DNA from: Lachnospiraceae bacterium NC2004
Lineage (GTDB): Bacteria; Bacillota; Clostridia; Lachnospirales; Lachnospiraceae
Assembly: GCA_000621905.1 (NCBI GenBank)
Contig: JHXB01000010.1
Span: forward strand, 1 to 64,000
Length of the DNA stretch: 64,000 nt
Reading direction: 5' to 3'
Part shown: in pieces, positions 25,013 through 34,246 of the stretch
Layout of the letters: every line of letters starts with the position of its first letter
Position numbering within the stretch: position 1 is the first letter of the stretch
Made by a program: the position numbers and the translations under genes
The notes under the pieces: generated by a model
Told to the model about the DNA's origin: nothing
Seen by the model: the letters and a program-made list of their open reading frames with translations, nothing else
The model's database searches: none

Positions 25013-27718
25013 ATGAGAAAATATTTTGAGCGAAATTCTGAAACAGAGAAATATGTATATCAGGCAGCTGTAAAGGTTGATTTTTGGTTTTTTGTGGCGA
25101 TTACCATATATGAGGTTTTCCACATGATATATACCTTCGTTTTCGCACCGGATTATGGAGAGTATGTTGTGTGGTCAAGGCTCGCCTACGCAATCTCAGG
25201 CGTATCTACGTTGTCATTTTCGGTGGCATGTTTCTATGTTATGAAGGACTTAGACAGGCGGTATAAGATTTTAAAGTATGCTAATATTCTTAATACATTT
25301 TTTATTTTAGGTCTGTCAATAGTTGTTACCGTGTTAGATTCAATAAGGTCGGGTGTTATGGACACGACGCTTATTATCGTTATGTCGCTTATAATGCCAC
25401 TTTTGCTATATATGCCGTTACCTGTATATTTGACTATGTTTCTATTATCCAATGGAACGGTATTGTATTATTATATAACGCTTGCCATGAAGGATCATGT
25501 TAAGTATGGTGCTGTTAAATATTTTAGTATATATATGATTATCTGGGTAATCTTGAGCGTTATCATAATGTATGTCAAATACAGTACATACGACAGGATT
25601 TTGGAATCTAACAGGCAGAAAGAAGAGATTGAGAAACTTAATGACGCGCAGAATCGTTTCTTCTCATCTATGAGCCATGAGATTCGCACACCTATTAACA
25701 CTATCATCGGTCTTAACGAGATGATTTTGCGTGAAAATGTTTCCGATGAGATTAATGAGGATGCTGCCAATATCAGGTCTGCCGGCAATATGCTTCTGCA
25801 TTTGATAAATGATATCCTTGATATGTCTAAGCTTGATTCTAAGCAGATGGAACTTACTCCGGTAGCATATAAAACAGGTAATATGCTTTCAGACATCGTT
25901 GGAATGTTGTGGATTCGCGCCAAGGATAAAGGTCTCGAATTTAAGATTGATGTTGCACCGGATCTTCCTGAAGAGATTTTTGGAGATGAAGTCAGAATTA
26001 AGCAGATTCTTATTAATGTTTTGAACAATGCGATTAAGTATACCAATGAAGGATCGGTTACACTTAATATTCAGTGCAGAAGAGAGGAAGACAATAATGC
26101 TACAGTGATATACTCTGTTACTGACACGGGTGCCGGTATCAAGAAGGAGAGTATTCCTTACCTTTTCACTGCATTTAAGCGAGTAGAAGAAAATGAAAAC
26201 AGATACATTGAAGGTACGGGACTCGGACTGTCTATTGTTAAACAGCTGGTTGATCTTATGGGCGGAAAGATTACGGTTAATTCAGTGTATACCAAGGGCT
26301 CAACATTTATCATAGAGATTCCTCAGAGAATAATATCAGGTAATAACATAGGAGAAATTGATTTTTCTAAGCGCAACAGCGTTAAGAGTATCGAGAGTTA
26401 TCATCAGAGCTTTGAGGCGCCTGAGGCTAATGTTTTAGTCGTAGACGATACCGAGGCTAACCTTATGGTTGTTGAAAAACTTCTTCGTGACACAAAGGTT
26501 AATATTGTTACTGCAATTAGTGCCAAGGAGGCATTAGAGAGGACTGTTGAGACTAAGTTTCATGTTATATTCATGGATCATTTGATGCCGGAGATTGATG
26601 GTATTGAGTGTATGCATTTGATTCGTAAACAGAAGGGTGGACTGTCTAGAGAATCTAAGATTGTTGCCCTTACTGCAAATGCAGGTGGCGATATAAAGAC
26701 GCTTTACGCCAAAGAAGGATTCGATGGTTATCTGGTTAAGCCGGTTAACGGATCCGCTCTTGAAAATGAGCTTAGACGCCTTCTTCCGAATGATCTTGTT
26801 ACGATAACCAGTGCCAAAGGAGAGATTGTTGAGGAGAGTACTCTTTGGATTAAGGATCATCGCGCCAAGGCGGAAGTTGTTATTACTACAGAATCTGTTG
26901 CAGATATTCCTGAGGAACTTGTGGAGAAGTATCATATCAAGGTTATTCCTCATATGGTTAGCACGGAGAATGGTATATTCCGAGATGGTGTAGAGATAGA
27001 TACTAAGGGGCTCTTGGCTTACATGGAAGACGAGGATAAATACGTAGATATGATGGCGCCGGATGTTGCATACCATGAAGCGTTTTTTGCAAAACAGCTG
27101 GAACATGCCAACAATGTGGTGCATATTTCGATATCTTCTGATTTGGAGAATTCGGGATATCATTCGGCGGCTGAAGCGGGCAAGTCATTTGACAATGTAT
27201 TTGTTATCGATTCAGGTCATTTATCAAGTGGTCAGGGTCTTATGGCTATAGAGGCTGCAAGACTTGCACAAGAGGGATATGGAGCATCTGAAATAGTAGA
27301 TAAAGTACTAGCTATCAAAGAAAGAGTTCATACCAGTTTTGTGGTTGATTCCATGGACTATTTGGCAAGAGCAGGTCAGATTGGAAAGAGGACAGCTGAT
27401 GTTGTTGGTGCGCTCTCACTCCATCCTGTACTTGCCATGAAGAAAGGTAAGCTTTTGCTTGGAGGATTACATATCGGAACAAGAGAAAGTTCTTGGAGAA
27501 AGTATATCTCATCATCTCTTAACACCATAAACAAGATAGACACCGGTATTCTTTTTGTTACCTATGTTGGTCTTAACATAAAAGAAAAAGAAGAGATTGC
27601 CAAGGAGATATCTAAGAAGATAACATTTGACAAAATATATTTTCATCAGGCGTCTCCTGTTATTGCAGTTAACTGTGGCCCGGGAACTTTTGGATTGTTG
27701 TTTATGACGGAGGAATAG
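25013..27718 (+). CDS. Hybrid histidine kinase fused to a DegV lipid-binding domain
   Basis: 901 residues, starting four bases after the previous gene. About six membrane segments (20-200), then HisKA with SSMSHEIRTPINTIIGL (His about 223), HATPase with DTGAGI and GTGLGLSIV, and REC with FMDHLMPEIDG (Asp about 520). From about 621 to the end it is a DegV domain: ITTESVADIPEEL, ISISSDLENSGYHSA, DSGHLSSGQGL and RAGQIGKR match the fatty-acid-binding motifs of DegV/FakB proteins. A lipid-binding module on a receiver domain is unusual and suggests sensing or handling of fatty acids. Confidence 0.9.
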   Translation: MRKYFERNSETEKYVYQAAVKVDFWFFVAITIYEVFHMIYTFVFAPDYGEYVVWSRLAYAISGVSTLSFSVACFYVMKDLDRRYKILKYANILNTFFILGLSIVVTVLDSIRSGVMDTTLIIVMSLIMPLLLYMPLPVYLTMFLLSNGTVLYYYITLAMKDHVKYGAVKYFSIYMIIWVILSVIIMYVKYSTYDRILESNRQKEEIEKLNDAQNRFFSSMSHEIRTPINTIIGLNEMILRENVSDEINEDAANIRSAGNMLLHLINDILDMSKLDSKQMELTPVAYKTGNMLSDIVGMLWIRAKDKGLEFKIDVAPDLPEEIFGDEVRIKQILINVLNNAIKYTNEGSVTLNIQCRREEDNNATVIYSVTDTGAGIKKESIPYLFTAFKRVEENENRYIEGTGLGLSIVKQLVDLMGGKITVNSVYTKGSTFIIEIPQRIISGNNIGEIDFSKRNSVKSIESYHQSFEAPEANVLVVDDTEANLMVVEKLLRDTKVNIVTAISAKEALERTVETKFHVIFMDHLMPEIDGIECMHLIRKQKGGLSRESKIVALTANAGGDIKTLYAKEGFDGYLVKPVNGSALENELRRLLPNDLVTITSAKGEIVEESTLWIKDHRAKAEVVITTESVADIPEELVEKYHIKVIPHMVSTENGIFRDGVEIDTKGLLAYMEDEDKYVDMMAPDVAYHEAFFAKQLEHANNVVHISISSDLENSGYHSAAEAGKSFDNVFVIDSGHLSSGQGLMAIEAARLAQEGYGASEIVDKVLAIKERVHTSFVVDSMDYLARAGQIGKRTADVVGALSLHPVLAMKKGKLLLGGLHIGTRESSWRKYISSSLNTINKIDTGILFVTYVGLNIKEKEEIAKEISKKITFDKIYFHQASPVIAVNCGPGTFGLLFMTEE

Positions 27719-27725
27719 TTTAGTA

Positions 27726-27846
27726 AGCTAAATAATCAGTGGGGACAGGTCTTAGTGGAGCGTTAGCTAAGTGATCAATGGGGACAGGTCCCGTTGAAGT
27801 AAGCAATTCAGTTATCGGTGGGACCTGTCCCCGTTGAGCACTTAGC
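27726..27846. repeat. GGGGACAGGTCCC-family element, long copy
   Basis: Two GGGGACAGGTC units followed by the inverted GACCTGTCCCC, bounded by GCTAA and TTAGC. It is nearly identical to 31125-31246, and the two flank the ABC-F and MATE genes as direct repeats. Confidence 0.85.
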
Positions 27847-27849
27847 GAA

Positions 27850-28157
27850 AGAAAAAATTAGGTTGCATTTTTTAATTAAGTGTGTTAGAGTGTCTAAAAA
27901 GAAAAACAGAAAGGCGCTTTTTAAGTGTAGGTGAAGTGTAAGGATGGAGATTAGATAGTTTAATTTGGCGAAGCAATATATGTTTTTGTAGGCTTTATTA
28001 AGTCTGTTTTTGTGTGCCGAATTAGATTATCGTATTTGTCTTATTTCCTTCATTCATCGATGCTATTTGGCATATATTGGATATAGATTTATACGTAATC
28101 TGCTTTCGGTATGGGAGCAGATTTTTTATTACCTACTACTGAAATGGAGGCGGTAAT
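27850..28157 (+). promoter_or_regulatory. Long leader with candidate attenuator before the ABC-F gene
   Basis: A terminator hairpin (AATCTGCT 28097-28104 with AGCAGATT 28116-28123, then six T) ends 17 bases before the ribosome binding site of the ABC-F gene. Upstream are very short reading frames: MEIR (27944-27958), MFL (27980-27991) and MLFGIYWI (28060-28086), the last ending 10 bases before the hairpin. Many ABC-F resistance genes are induced by antibiotic-stalled ribosomes on such leaders. No clear antiterminator pairing was found. Confidence 0.5.
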
Positions 28158-29687
28158 ATGGCACAACTTAGTATAAATAATCTTACATTTTCGTATGAAG
28201 ACAGTTTTGATACAGTATTTTATAATGTCAATTTTAGCGTAGATACATCTTGGAAGCTCGGGCTTATTGGAAGAAATGGCAAGGGTAAGACCACGCTTCT
28301 TAACCTCTTGATGGATAAATATGAGTATACGGGGAGCATCGTTTCAAGCACAGTATTTGACTATTTCCCTTATACCGTAAATGAAGGCGACCTTGATAAA
28401 ACAGGTATGGAGCTTGCCGAAGAGTGGAAGCCTAATGTCGAGTCGTGGCAGATTCTAGTGCAAATGTCAGAGATTGACATGGATTCCGAATGCCTGTACA
28501 GACCATTTAAGACGCTTAGTTACGGCGAGCGCACAAGAGTTATGCTTGCAGTTTTATTCTCCGGAGATAATGAGTTTCTCCTTATAGACGAGCCGAGCAA
28601 TCATCTTGATTACGAAGCGAGGGAGTGCGTTAAAGCATTTCTTGCCAAGAAGAAGGGATTTATCTTGGTGTCACATGATAGAGATCTACTTGATGCGGTA
28701 GTAGATCATGTGCTTGTGTTAAATCGCAGCACAATTGAGGTTCAGGCGGGCAACTTCTCTTCGTGGTGGGAGAACAAGGAGAAGAGCGATGCGTTTGCAT
28801 TTGCAGAAAATGCGAAGCATCAAAAGGAGATAAGCAAGTTAAAAGCGACTGCTGAGCAGAGTAACAGATGGGCGACCAAAAACGAGAACACGAAGATAGG
28901 CTTTGATCCTGTTAAGGAGCATGACAGAAATATTTCCACGCGTGCATATATCGGCGCGAAAACCAAGAAAATGCAGGCTCGAGTTAAGTCTTACGAGAAG
29001 CGCATAGACCGCGAGATTGAGGAGAAGGAAGGCTTGCTTAATGATATCGAGAAGGTGATTGACCTCAAGCTTAATCCACTTTCGTATCATAAGGAAATGC
29101 TTATAAACGCTGACTCTTTAGCTTTAGGTTATGATGGTGGCGAGCCACTTTTTAAGGGAGTTCGTTTTCAGGTGAATAGGGGCTCAAGAGTGGTTCTGTC
29201 AGGGCGCAACGGCTCAGGTAAATCAAGCATTATTAAACTTATTCTTGATAAAGTCGAATATCCTTTTGACGCAGGTAAGTTGCCTGATATTCTTGATGGT
29301 GAGTTAAATGTTGGCTCAGGGCTTAAGATATCTTATATCAATCAGGACACCTCGCATCTTAAGGGTAAGCTTAAAGATTATTGCAAGGATAACGACCTTG
29401 ACGAAAGCATTTTCCTAGCTATACTTAGGCAGCTTGATATGAGTAAAGAGCAGTTTGATAAGGACATTTCGGACTATTCGGAAGGGCAGAAGAAGAAAGT
29501 TCTGATTGCTGCGAGTCTGCTTACTCCTGCGCATCTTTATATCTGGGATGAGCCGCTTAATTACATCGATGTGTTTTCGAGAATGCAGATTGAGAAATTG
29601 ATTTTGCAATATCAACCTACAATGCTTTTGGTTGAACATGATGTTGCGTTTCGTAAAAGAATAGCAACTGAGGTAATAGAATTATGA
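28158..29687 (+). CDS. ABC-F ATPase, Lsa/Vga-like ribosome protection protein
   Basis: 509 residues, two ATPase domains, no membrane segment. The first has GRNGKGKT (about 39), LSYGER (about 120) and LLIDEPSNHLD (about 141). The linker is long and charged (about 190-300). The second has GRNGSGKSS (about 348), YSEGQKKK (about 440) and LYIWDEPLNYID (about 460). The opening, SINNLTFSYEDSFDTVFYNV and SWKLGLIGRNG, and the C-terminal LYIWDEPLNYIDVF are close to the Lsa group, which protects ribosomes from lincosamides, streptogramin A and pleuromutilins. Resistance is inferred, not shown. Confidence 0.85.
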   Translation: MAQLSINNLTFSYEDSFDTVFYNVNFSVDTSWKLGLIGRNGKGKTTLLNLLMDKYEYTGSIVSSTVFDYFPYTVNEGDLDKTGMELAEEWKPNVESWQILVQMSEIDMDSECLYRPFKTLSYGERTRVMLAVLFSGDNEFLLIDEPSNHLDYEARECVKAFLAKKKGFILVSHDRDLLDAVVDHVLVLNRSTIEVQAGNFSSWWENKEKSDAFAFAENAKHQKEISKLKATAEQSNRWATKNENTKIGFDPVKEHDRNISTRAYIGAKTKKMQARVKSYEKRIDREIEEKEGLLNDIEKVIDLKLNPLSYHKEMLINADSLALGYDGGEPLFKGVRFQVNRGSRVVLSGRNGSGKSSIIKLILDKVEYPFDAGKLPDILDGELNVGSGLKISYINQDTSHLKGKLKDYCKDNDLDESIFLAILRQLDMSKEQFDKDISDYSEGQKKKVLIAASLLTPAHLYIWDEPLNYIDVFSRMQIEKLILQYQPTMLLVEHDVAFRKRIATEVIEL

Positions 29688-29721
29688 CATAAATTTTAAC
29701 AACTTGAATTGGGGTGATAAT

Positions 29722-31113
29722 ATGAGGAAATTTATGGAAAAGTTTGTCGGCGACAAAGCATTTTACAAGATGTTATTTGCTGTTGCGTTGCCGATTATGG
29801 TACAAAATGGAATAACGAATTTCGTTAGTTTGCTTGATAATATTATGGTTGGACAGCTCGGAACAGAGCCGATGTCAGGAGTTGCGATAGTTAACCAGTT
29901 GATATTTGTATACTATTTATGCATGTTTGGTGGAGTGTCCGGTGTCGGAATCTTTACTGCGCAGTATTTTGGTAGCGGTGATCACGAAGGAATCAGAGCG
30001 ACCATAAGATATAAGTTTTGGATTGGATTAATTATTTCTGCGATTGTAACTGCTGTCTTTTTGGGATTCGGTAACGATCTCATTCAGCTTTACCTAAACG
30101 GTAACAGCGATGGAGGAGATCCGATTCAAGCTTTACACAGTGGTCATGAATATTTGATGGTCATCATATTTATGTTTCCACCTGTATTTATCGGAATGAC
30201 ATTGACTTCTACTCTTAGGGAGTGCGGAGAGACTTTCGTTCCGATGGTTGCAGGACTTGTGGCTGTCGTTGTAAATGTTGTCTTTAACTATCTTTTGATA
30301 TTTGGTAAGTTTGGATTCCCTGAACTTGGCGTTGCGGGTGCTGCGCTTGCAACCGTCATTTCTCGATATATCGAGATGGGTGTGACGATAGTCTGGGTAA
30401 TTATGCATCGCGAGAAACATAGTTACTTTAAGGGCGCTTTTAAGACTCTTCGCGTGCCGTTTAACCTTGTTAAGAACTTCTTTGTGACGGGTATGCCACT
30501 TCTTCTTAACGAGGGACTCTGGTCTGTTGGAATTGCCATGCTTACTCAAGCGTATTCTCTTCGTGGGTTAAATGTTGTTGCGGGCCAGAACATTGCGAAT
30601 ACCATTAATCAGGTGTTCAGCATCGTGTTTATCGCGATGGGAGACGCAGTGGCAATCATAGTCGGACAGTATCTCGGTGCAAATGATATGAAGAAGGCCA
30701 AAGACTACGACAACAAGATTATTGCATTTGCGATATTCTCATCTGTTGTTATAGGAAGTATCATGTTTGCGACTTCGGGGTTGTTTCCTGAATTATATAA
30801 GACCAATGATACTGCGAAGCTTATCGCGACGCATTTTATTATGGTTCAGGCAGTTTTTATGCCGAAGGATGCATTCTTGCACACATCGTATTTCACGATT
30901 CGAGCGGGAGGAAAGACTATCATTACCTTCTTCTTTGACAGCGTGTTTATGATGATTGTGAGCGTTCCGCTTGCATACTGTTTATGTAAGTTTACAGGAC
31001 TTAATGCGGTGATGGTATTTGCGATTGTTCACGCTGCCGACTTCATCAAATGTATCATCGGGTATATTTTGATTAAGAAAGATGTATGGATGAACAATAT
31101 CGTGGTGGAATAA
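29722..31113 (+). CDS. MATE-family multidrug efflux transporter
   Basis: 463 residues, start at ATG 29722 after GGGGTG. Twelve membrane segments in two MatE halves: ALPIMVQNGITNFVSLLDNIMVGQLG opens the first and GMPLLLNEGLWSVGIAML the second, both typical. It exports drugs or metabolites using Na+ or H+. It lies 34 bases after the ABC-F gene and is probably co-transcribed. A repeat element follows directly. Confidence 0.9.
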   Translation: MRKFMEKFVGDKAFYKMLFAVALPIMVQNGITNFVSLLDNIMVGQLGTEPMSGVAIVNQLIFVYYLCMFGGVSGVGIFTAQYFGSGDHEGIRATIRYKFWIGLIISAIVTAVFLGFGNDLIQLYLNGNSDGGDPIQALHSGHEYLMVIIFMFPPVFIGMTLTSTLRECGETFVPMVAGLVAVVVNVVFNYLLIFGKFGFPELGVAGAALATVISRYIEMGVTIVWVIMHREKHSYFKGAFKTLRVPFNLVKNFFVTGMPLLLNEGLWSVGIAMLTQAYSLRGLNVVAGQNIANTINQVFSIVFIAMGDAVAIIVGQYLGANDMKKAKDYDNKIIAFAIFSSVVIGSIMFATSGLFPELYKTNDTAKLIATHFIMVQAVFMPKDAFLHTSYFTIRAGGKTIITFFFDSVFMMIVSVPLAYCLCKFTGLNAVMVFAIVHAADFIKCIIGYILIKKDVWMNNIVVE

Positions 31114-31124
31114 TGTAAAAAATG

Positions 31125-31246
31125 AGCTAAGTGATCAACGGGGACAGGTCCTAGTGGAGCGTTAGCTAAATGATCAATGGGGACAGGTCCCGTTGAAGTT
31201 AGCGATTCTTTTATCGGTGGGACCTGTCCCCGTTGATTATTTAGCG
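31125..31246. repeat. GGGGACAGGTCCC-family element, long copy
   Basis: Same structure as 27726-27846 (two direct units and one inverted unit), differing at scattered positions. It lies between the MATE and MFS genes. A further short copy (GGGGGACGGATCC) is at about 31339. Confidence 0.85.
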
Positions 31247-31391
31247 ATATTTAAGAAACAATTAAGAATTATATAAGAAGCATATTAGGACTTCTAACGA
31301 GACATACGTTATTATGGTATCAGTGATAATGATACCAGGGGGACGGATCCGATGGTATCAGATTCGTCCATTTTTGTTAGGAGTTGATAAT

Positions 31392-32657
31392 ATGAGTAAG
31401 AATTTTAAGAAGTTTATGTTGTTGTGGCTTGGCGAGCTTATTTCTTCAATAGGTGGAGGACTTACAAGCTTCGGACTTGGCGTCTACATTTTTAATAAAA
31501 CCGGAAGTGCTGCAGGTATGGCTCTTGTGACGCTTCTTGGCTTTCTTCCTACGGTGGTTTTAAGCGTTCCTGCGGGCGTGCTTGCAGACAGATACGACAG
31601 GCGACTTCTCATGATGATCGGAGACGGGTGCTCGGCGCTCGGTGTCATTTACATATTGATTGCGATGATTAGTGGAGATGCAGGCCTTTTAAAGATATGC
31701 ATCGGTGTATCTATAAGTGCGGTGTTCTCGGCACTTTTGCAGCCTGCTTACATGGCTACTATCACCGACCTTCTTGACAAAGATGAGTTTTCCAAGGCAA
31801 ATGGACTCGTGTCAGTTGCAGGAAATGCAAGATATTTGTTCTCGCCACTTATTGCAGGTTTGCTTCTCGCTGTAAGTGATATCAAGCTTCTGCTTGTTAT
31901 TGATATTTGCACATTCTTTTTGACTGTTATCAGTTGTGCTGTTGTTAGAAAAGGTACTCCGACAAATGCAACAGATAAGAAGGAGCCCTTTGGTAAGAGT
32001 CTTAAAGAAGGCTGGAATGTTATTGTTACCACCGAAGGAATACTCGCAGTTGTGATTATAGCTGCATTTATCTCGCTGATGCTCAGTGTATTTCAGGTGC
32101 TTGCAGAGCCGTTTATTTTGTCATTTGCAGATGCGAAGACTCTTGGCGTTGCTGAGACTGTATGCGCTGTAGGAATGTTGATGTCTGCTATTATATTGGG
32201 AATAAAGGGCATTAAGAGAGGTTTTGTCAATAAGCTCGCTGTGTCGTTTATATTTGCCGGGATAGCGATATTCGGATTTGGAATGATCAATAACATTGTG
32301 GTTGCTTGCTCATGCGGATTCCTGTTCTTTGCGATGCTTCCGATTGCCAACAACTCGCTTGATTACCTTGTTAGAACCAACATCTCTGACGAGGTGCAGG
32401 GACGCGCATGGGGAGTGATCGGATTTATCTCGAATCTTGGTTGTGTCATCGCATACGCTTCATCCGGAGTTCTTGCTGATACAATCGGAAATGTTACCGG
32501 ACTCGGAGTCGGAAGAGGTTCCGCTCTCGTGATGCAGGTCGCAGGCGTTTGCCTGATTATAATAGCAGTCAGCATTTTCGAAATGAAGAGTATCAAGAAG
32601 CTTGAGACCGATCCGGTTGTAACTGGTTCTGATGAGCCAGCCCAAGATGTAGCGTAG
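31392..32657 (+). CDS. MFS transporter (MFS_3/macrolide-efflux-like)
   Basis: 421 residues, start at 31392 after AGGAGTTG. Twelve predicted membrane segments; WLGELISSIGGGLTSFGLGVYIF and the loop GVLADRYDRRLLMMIGD match motif A of the MFS efflux group that includes MefA-like proteins. It probably exports a drug or small molecule. The C-terminal 25 residues are polar. It is a third putative resistance gene in a row after ABC-F and MATE. Confidence 0.85.
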   Translation: MSKNFKKFMLLWLGELISSIGGGLTSFGLGVYIFNKTGSAAGMALVTLLGFLPTVVLSVPAGVLADRYDRRLLMMIGDGCSALGVIYILIAMISGDAGLLKICIGVSISAVFSALLQPAYMATITDLLDKDEFSKANGLVSVAGNARYLFSPLIAGLLLAVSDIKLLLVIDICTFFLTVISCAVVRKGTPTNATDKKEPFGKSLKEGWNVIVTTEGILAVVIIAAFISLMLSVFQVLAEPFILSFADAKTLGVAETVCAVGMLMSAIILGIKGIKRGFVNKLAVSFIFAGIAIFGFGMINNIVVACSCGFLFFAMLPIANNSLDYLVRTNISDEVQGRAWGVIGFISNLGCVIAYASSGVLADTIGNVTGLGVGRGSALVMQVAGVCLIIIAVSIFEMKSIKKLETDPVVTGSDEPAQDVA

Positions 32658-32679
32658 GAATAGCTTGTTTTTTATCTGC

Positions 32680-32860
32680 TTATATACTTCTATATACTTT
32701 ATATATTCTTATATACTTCTATATACTCCTATATACTTTATATATTCTTATATACTTCTATATACTTTTCATATTTTACATCGCTTTACAGAAAAGTGCA
32801 GACAATACATAAAATACAGAAAGTACATAAAATACAGAAAGTACATAAAAGACATAATTG
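32680..32860. repeat. AT-rich tandem repeats
   Basis: From about 32680 to 32775, units of TTATATACTTC-TATATAC repeat with a period of about 39 bases. From about 32810 to 32850, AAAATACAGAAAGTACAT repeats. Coding capacity is low; the frames seen there are repeat artefacts. Confidence 0.7.
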
Positions 32861-32864
32861 TCAT

Positions 32865-32894
32865 AAAACCACAGGGACGGACCCTGTGGTTTTT
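32865..32894. terminator. Palindromic terminator (short form of the dispersed repeat)
   Basis: AAAACCACAGGG (32865-32876) pairs with CCCTGTGGTTTT (32882-32893), with A and T tracts that would terminate in either direction. It probably ends the MFS transcript. Confidence 0.75.
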
Positions 32895-32996
32895 AGGAAT
32901 AAAAATAGCAAAATTTTCAAAATCATATATATAATGTTTAGCATTTTCTGTCACACAGATGAGGCCCTCTTCTGGAGTGGCAGATATTTTTATTTA

Positions 32997-33025
32997 TTGA
33001 CATTATATAATTTATATAATATACT
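32997..33025 (+). promoter_or_regulatory. hicAB promoter
   Basis: TTGACA (32997-33002), a 17-base AT spacer and TATACT (33020-33025). The spacer is itself partly palindromic (TTATATAATTTATATAA) and could be a HicB operator. Confidence 0.65.
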
Positions 33026-33048
33026 GTAATTGTAAGGAGGTAGACAGC

Positions 33049-33234
33049 ATGGATATGAATGGAAAAGAATTGTTAAAACTCCTGAAAAATAATGGATGGC
33101 AGGAAGTTCGCATAGAAGGGAGTCATCATGTTATGCGAAAAGATAATCAAACGTTGATTGTACCTGTTCATGGAAGTAAGAGTGTCAAGAAGGGCTTGCT
33201 TAATGCAATTTTAAAGGAAGCCGGACTTAAATAG
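33049..33234 (+). CDS. hicA: HicA toxin (mRNA interferase)
   Basis: 61 residues of the dsRBD-like HicA fold: MNGKELLKLLKNNGWQEVRIEGSHHVMRKDNQTLIVPVH. The SHH segment holds the catalytic histidine. HicA cleaves mRNA and is neutralised by HicB. AGGAGGT lies seven bases before the ATG at 33049 (33055 is also possible). Order toxin then antitoxin, 27 bases apart, with its own promoter. Confidence 0.92.
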   Translation: MDMNGKELLKLLKNNGWQEVRIEGSHHVMRKDNQTLIVPVHGSKSVKKGLLNAILKEAGLK

Positions 33235-33261
33235 ATTATGGTATTAAAGAGGTGATTTGTT

Positions 33262-33642
33262 ATGGTTAGGGTATATCCAGCAGTTGTACATAAAGATGAA
33301 GATGGATTCTGGCTTGAATTTCCTGATTTATCGGGATGCTTTACGGATGGAGATAACATAGAGGAACTTATGAATAACGCTGAGGAGGCGCTTGGTACGT
33401 ATTTGGCTGTTAAATTGGAGAACAAGGAGCATTTGCCACAAGCGTCTGACATTTCTAAGATAAAGAAGAGTCAAGGCGATATAACCACATATGTCTCTGC
33501 AGATGTTAATAAGTATCATAAAGATACTAAGGCGGTTAAGAAGATGATATCAATTCCATCTTGGCTTGCTAAAGCAGCTGAAGAGAAGAGTATAAGCTTG
33601 TCCAAAGTGTTGCAGGAAGCGTTACTTGAGAAGATTTCATAA
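33262..33642 (+). CDS. hicB: HicB antitoxin
   Basis: 126 residues. The N-terminal half is the HicB partial RNase H fold (YPAVVHKDEDGFWLEFPDLSGCFTDGDNIEELMNNAEEAL). The C-terminal ISIPSWLAKAAEEKSISLSKVLQEAL is a ribbon-helix-helix DNA-binding domain, so it should repress its own promoter. Complete length; the system looks intact. Confidence 0.92.
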   Translation: MVRVYPAVVHKDEDGFWLEFPDLSGCFTDGDNIEELMNNAEEALGTYLAVKLENKEHLPQASDISKIKKSQGDITTYVSADVNKYHKDTKAVKKMISIPSWLAKAAEEKSISLSKVLQEALLEKIS

Positions 33643-33661
33643 TATATAGGAGGCTATAATA

Positions 33662-34168
33662 ATGAGCAAAAAAAAGAAACAATTAAAAATCTCATCAGAG
33701 GCTAAGACATCATTTACATTTGCATTAGTGTCAATAGTTATCGGAATAGGTTGTATTATCTATGGCAACTTGTTTTATTCAAATGTGGTTGATGATAAGG
33801 ATGTCGTAACAGGTGCTAAGGCTACCATCACCAAAGTAGAAAAGGTAAGCCGTGGCCTTTCGCAGAGTGAGAAGAAGCTCGAGGAAGACAAGGGTAAGTC
33901 CAAAAATGAGATTGAATACGAATACAGTGTAACATACACCGTTGAAGACGGTGACAAGACCTATACTTATACAGATAGAAAGCCTTACAGAGATGGCGGT
34001 AGCAAGCCTGCAATCGGCGACACGACTACAATCAGCTACGCTATTATAAATGGTGAATTCACGCCGCATCCTGAGACCAAGGGCGTCAATCAGTTTAACA
34101 TTTGCGGATGGTTCCTTGTAATATTAGGAGGATTTGCAGCATTGATAGGATTTTTTATTAGAAAATAA
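33662..34168 (+). CDS. DUF3592-like membrane protein
   Basis: 168 residues with two membrane segments (about 20-40 and 146-165) enclosing an outer beta domain (ATITKVEKVSRG...YEYSVTYTVEDGDKTYTYTDRKPYRDGGSKPAIGDTTTISYAI), the usual form of DUF3592. It follows hicB by 20 bases with a strong ribosome binding site and may share its transcript. Function unknown. Confidence 0.7.
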   Translation: MSKKKKQLKISSEAKTSFTFALVSIVIGIGCIIYGNLFYSNVVDDKDVVTGAKATITKVEKVSRGLSQSEKKLEEDKGKSKNEIEYEYSVTYTVEDGDKTYTYTDRKPYRDGGSKPAIGDTTTISYAIINGEFTPHPETKGVNQFNICGWFLVILGGFAALIGFFIRK

Positions 34169-34246
34169 CGCAGTAAATCTGCTAACTGATCAATGGGGAC
34201 AGCCGCCCCCACTGGTATGGTGATTATGCACAAAAGAGGAAATGAT

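Noticed and set aside
26534-27163. 209-residue minus-strand ORF in the kinase-DegV gene
   Set aside because: Antisense to conserved REC and DegV motifs and has no initiation signals.
30133-30549. 138-residue minus-strand ORF inside the MATE gene
   Set aside because: Shadow of a well-supported transporter; the composition is unnatural and there is no ribosome binding site.
32665-32934. Tyrosine/isoleucine-rich ORFs in the AT repeats
   Set aside because: They are translations of tandem repeats without ribosome binding sites.
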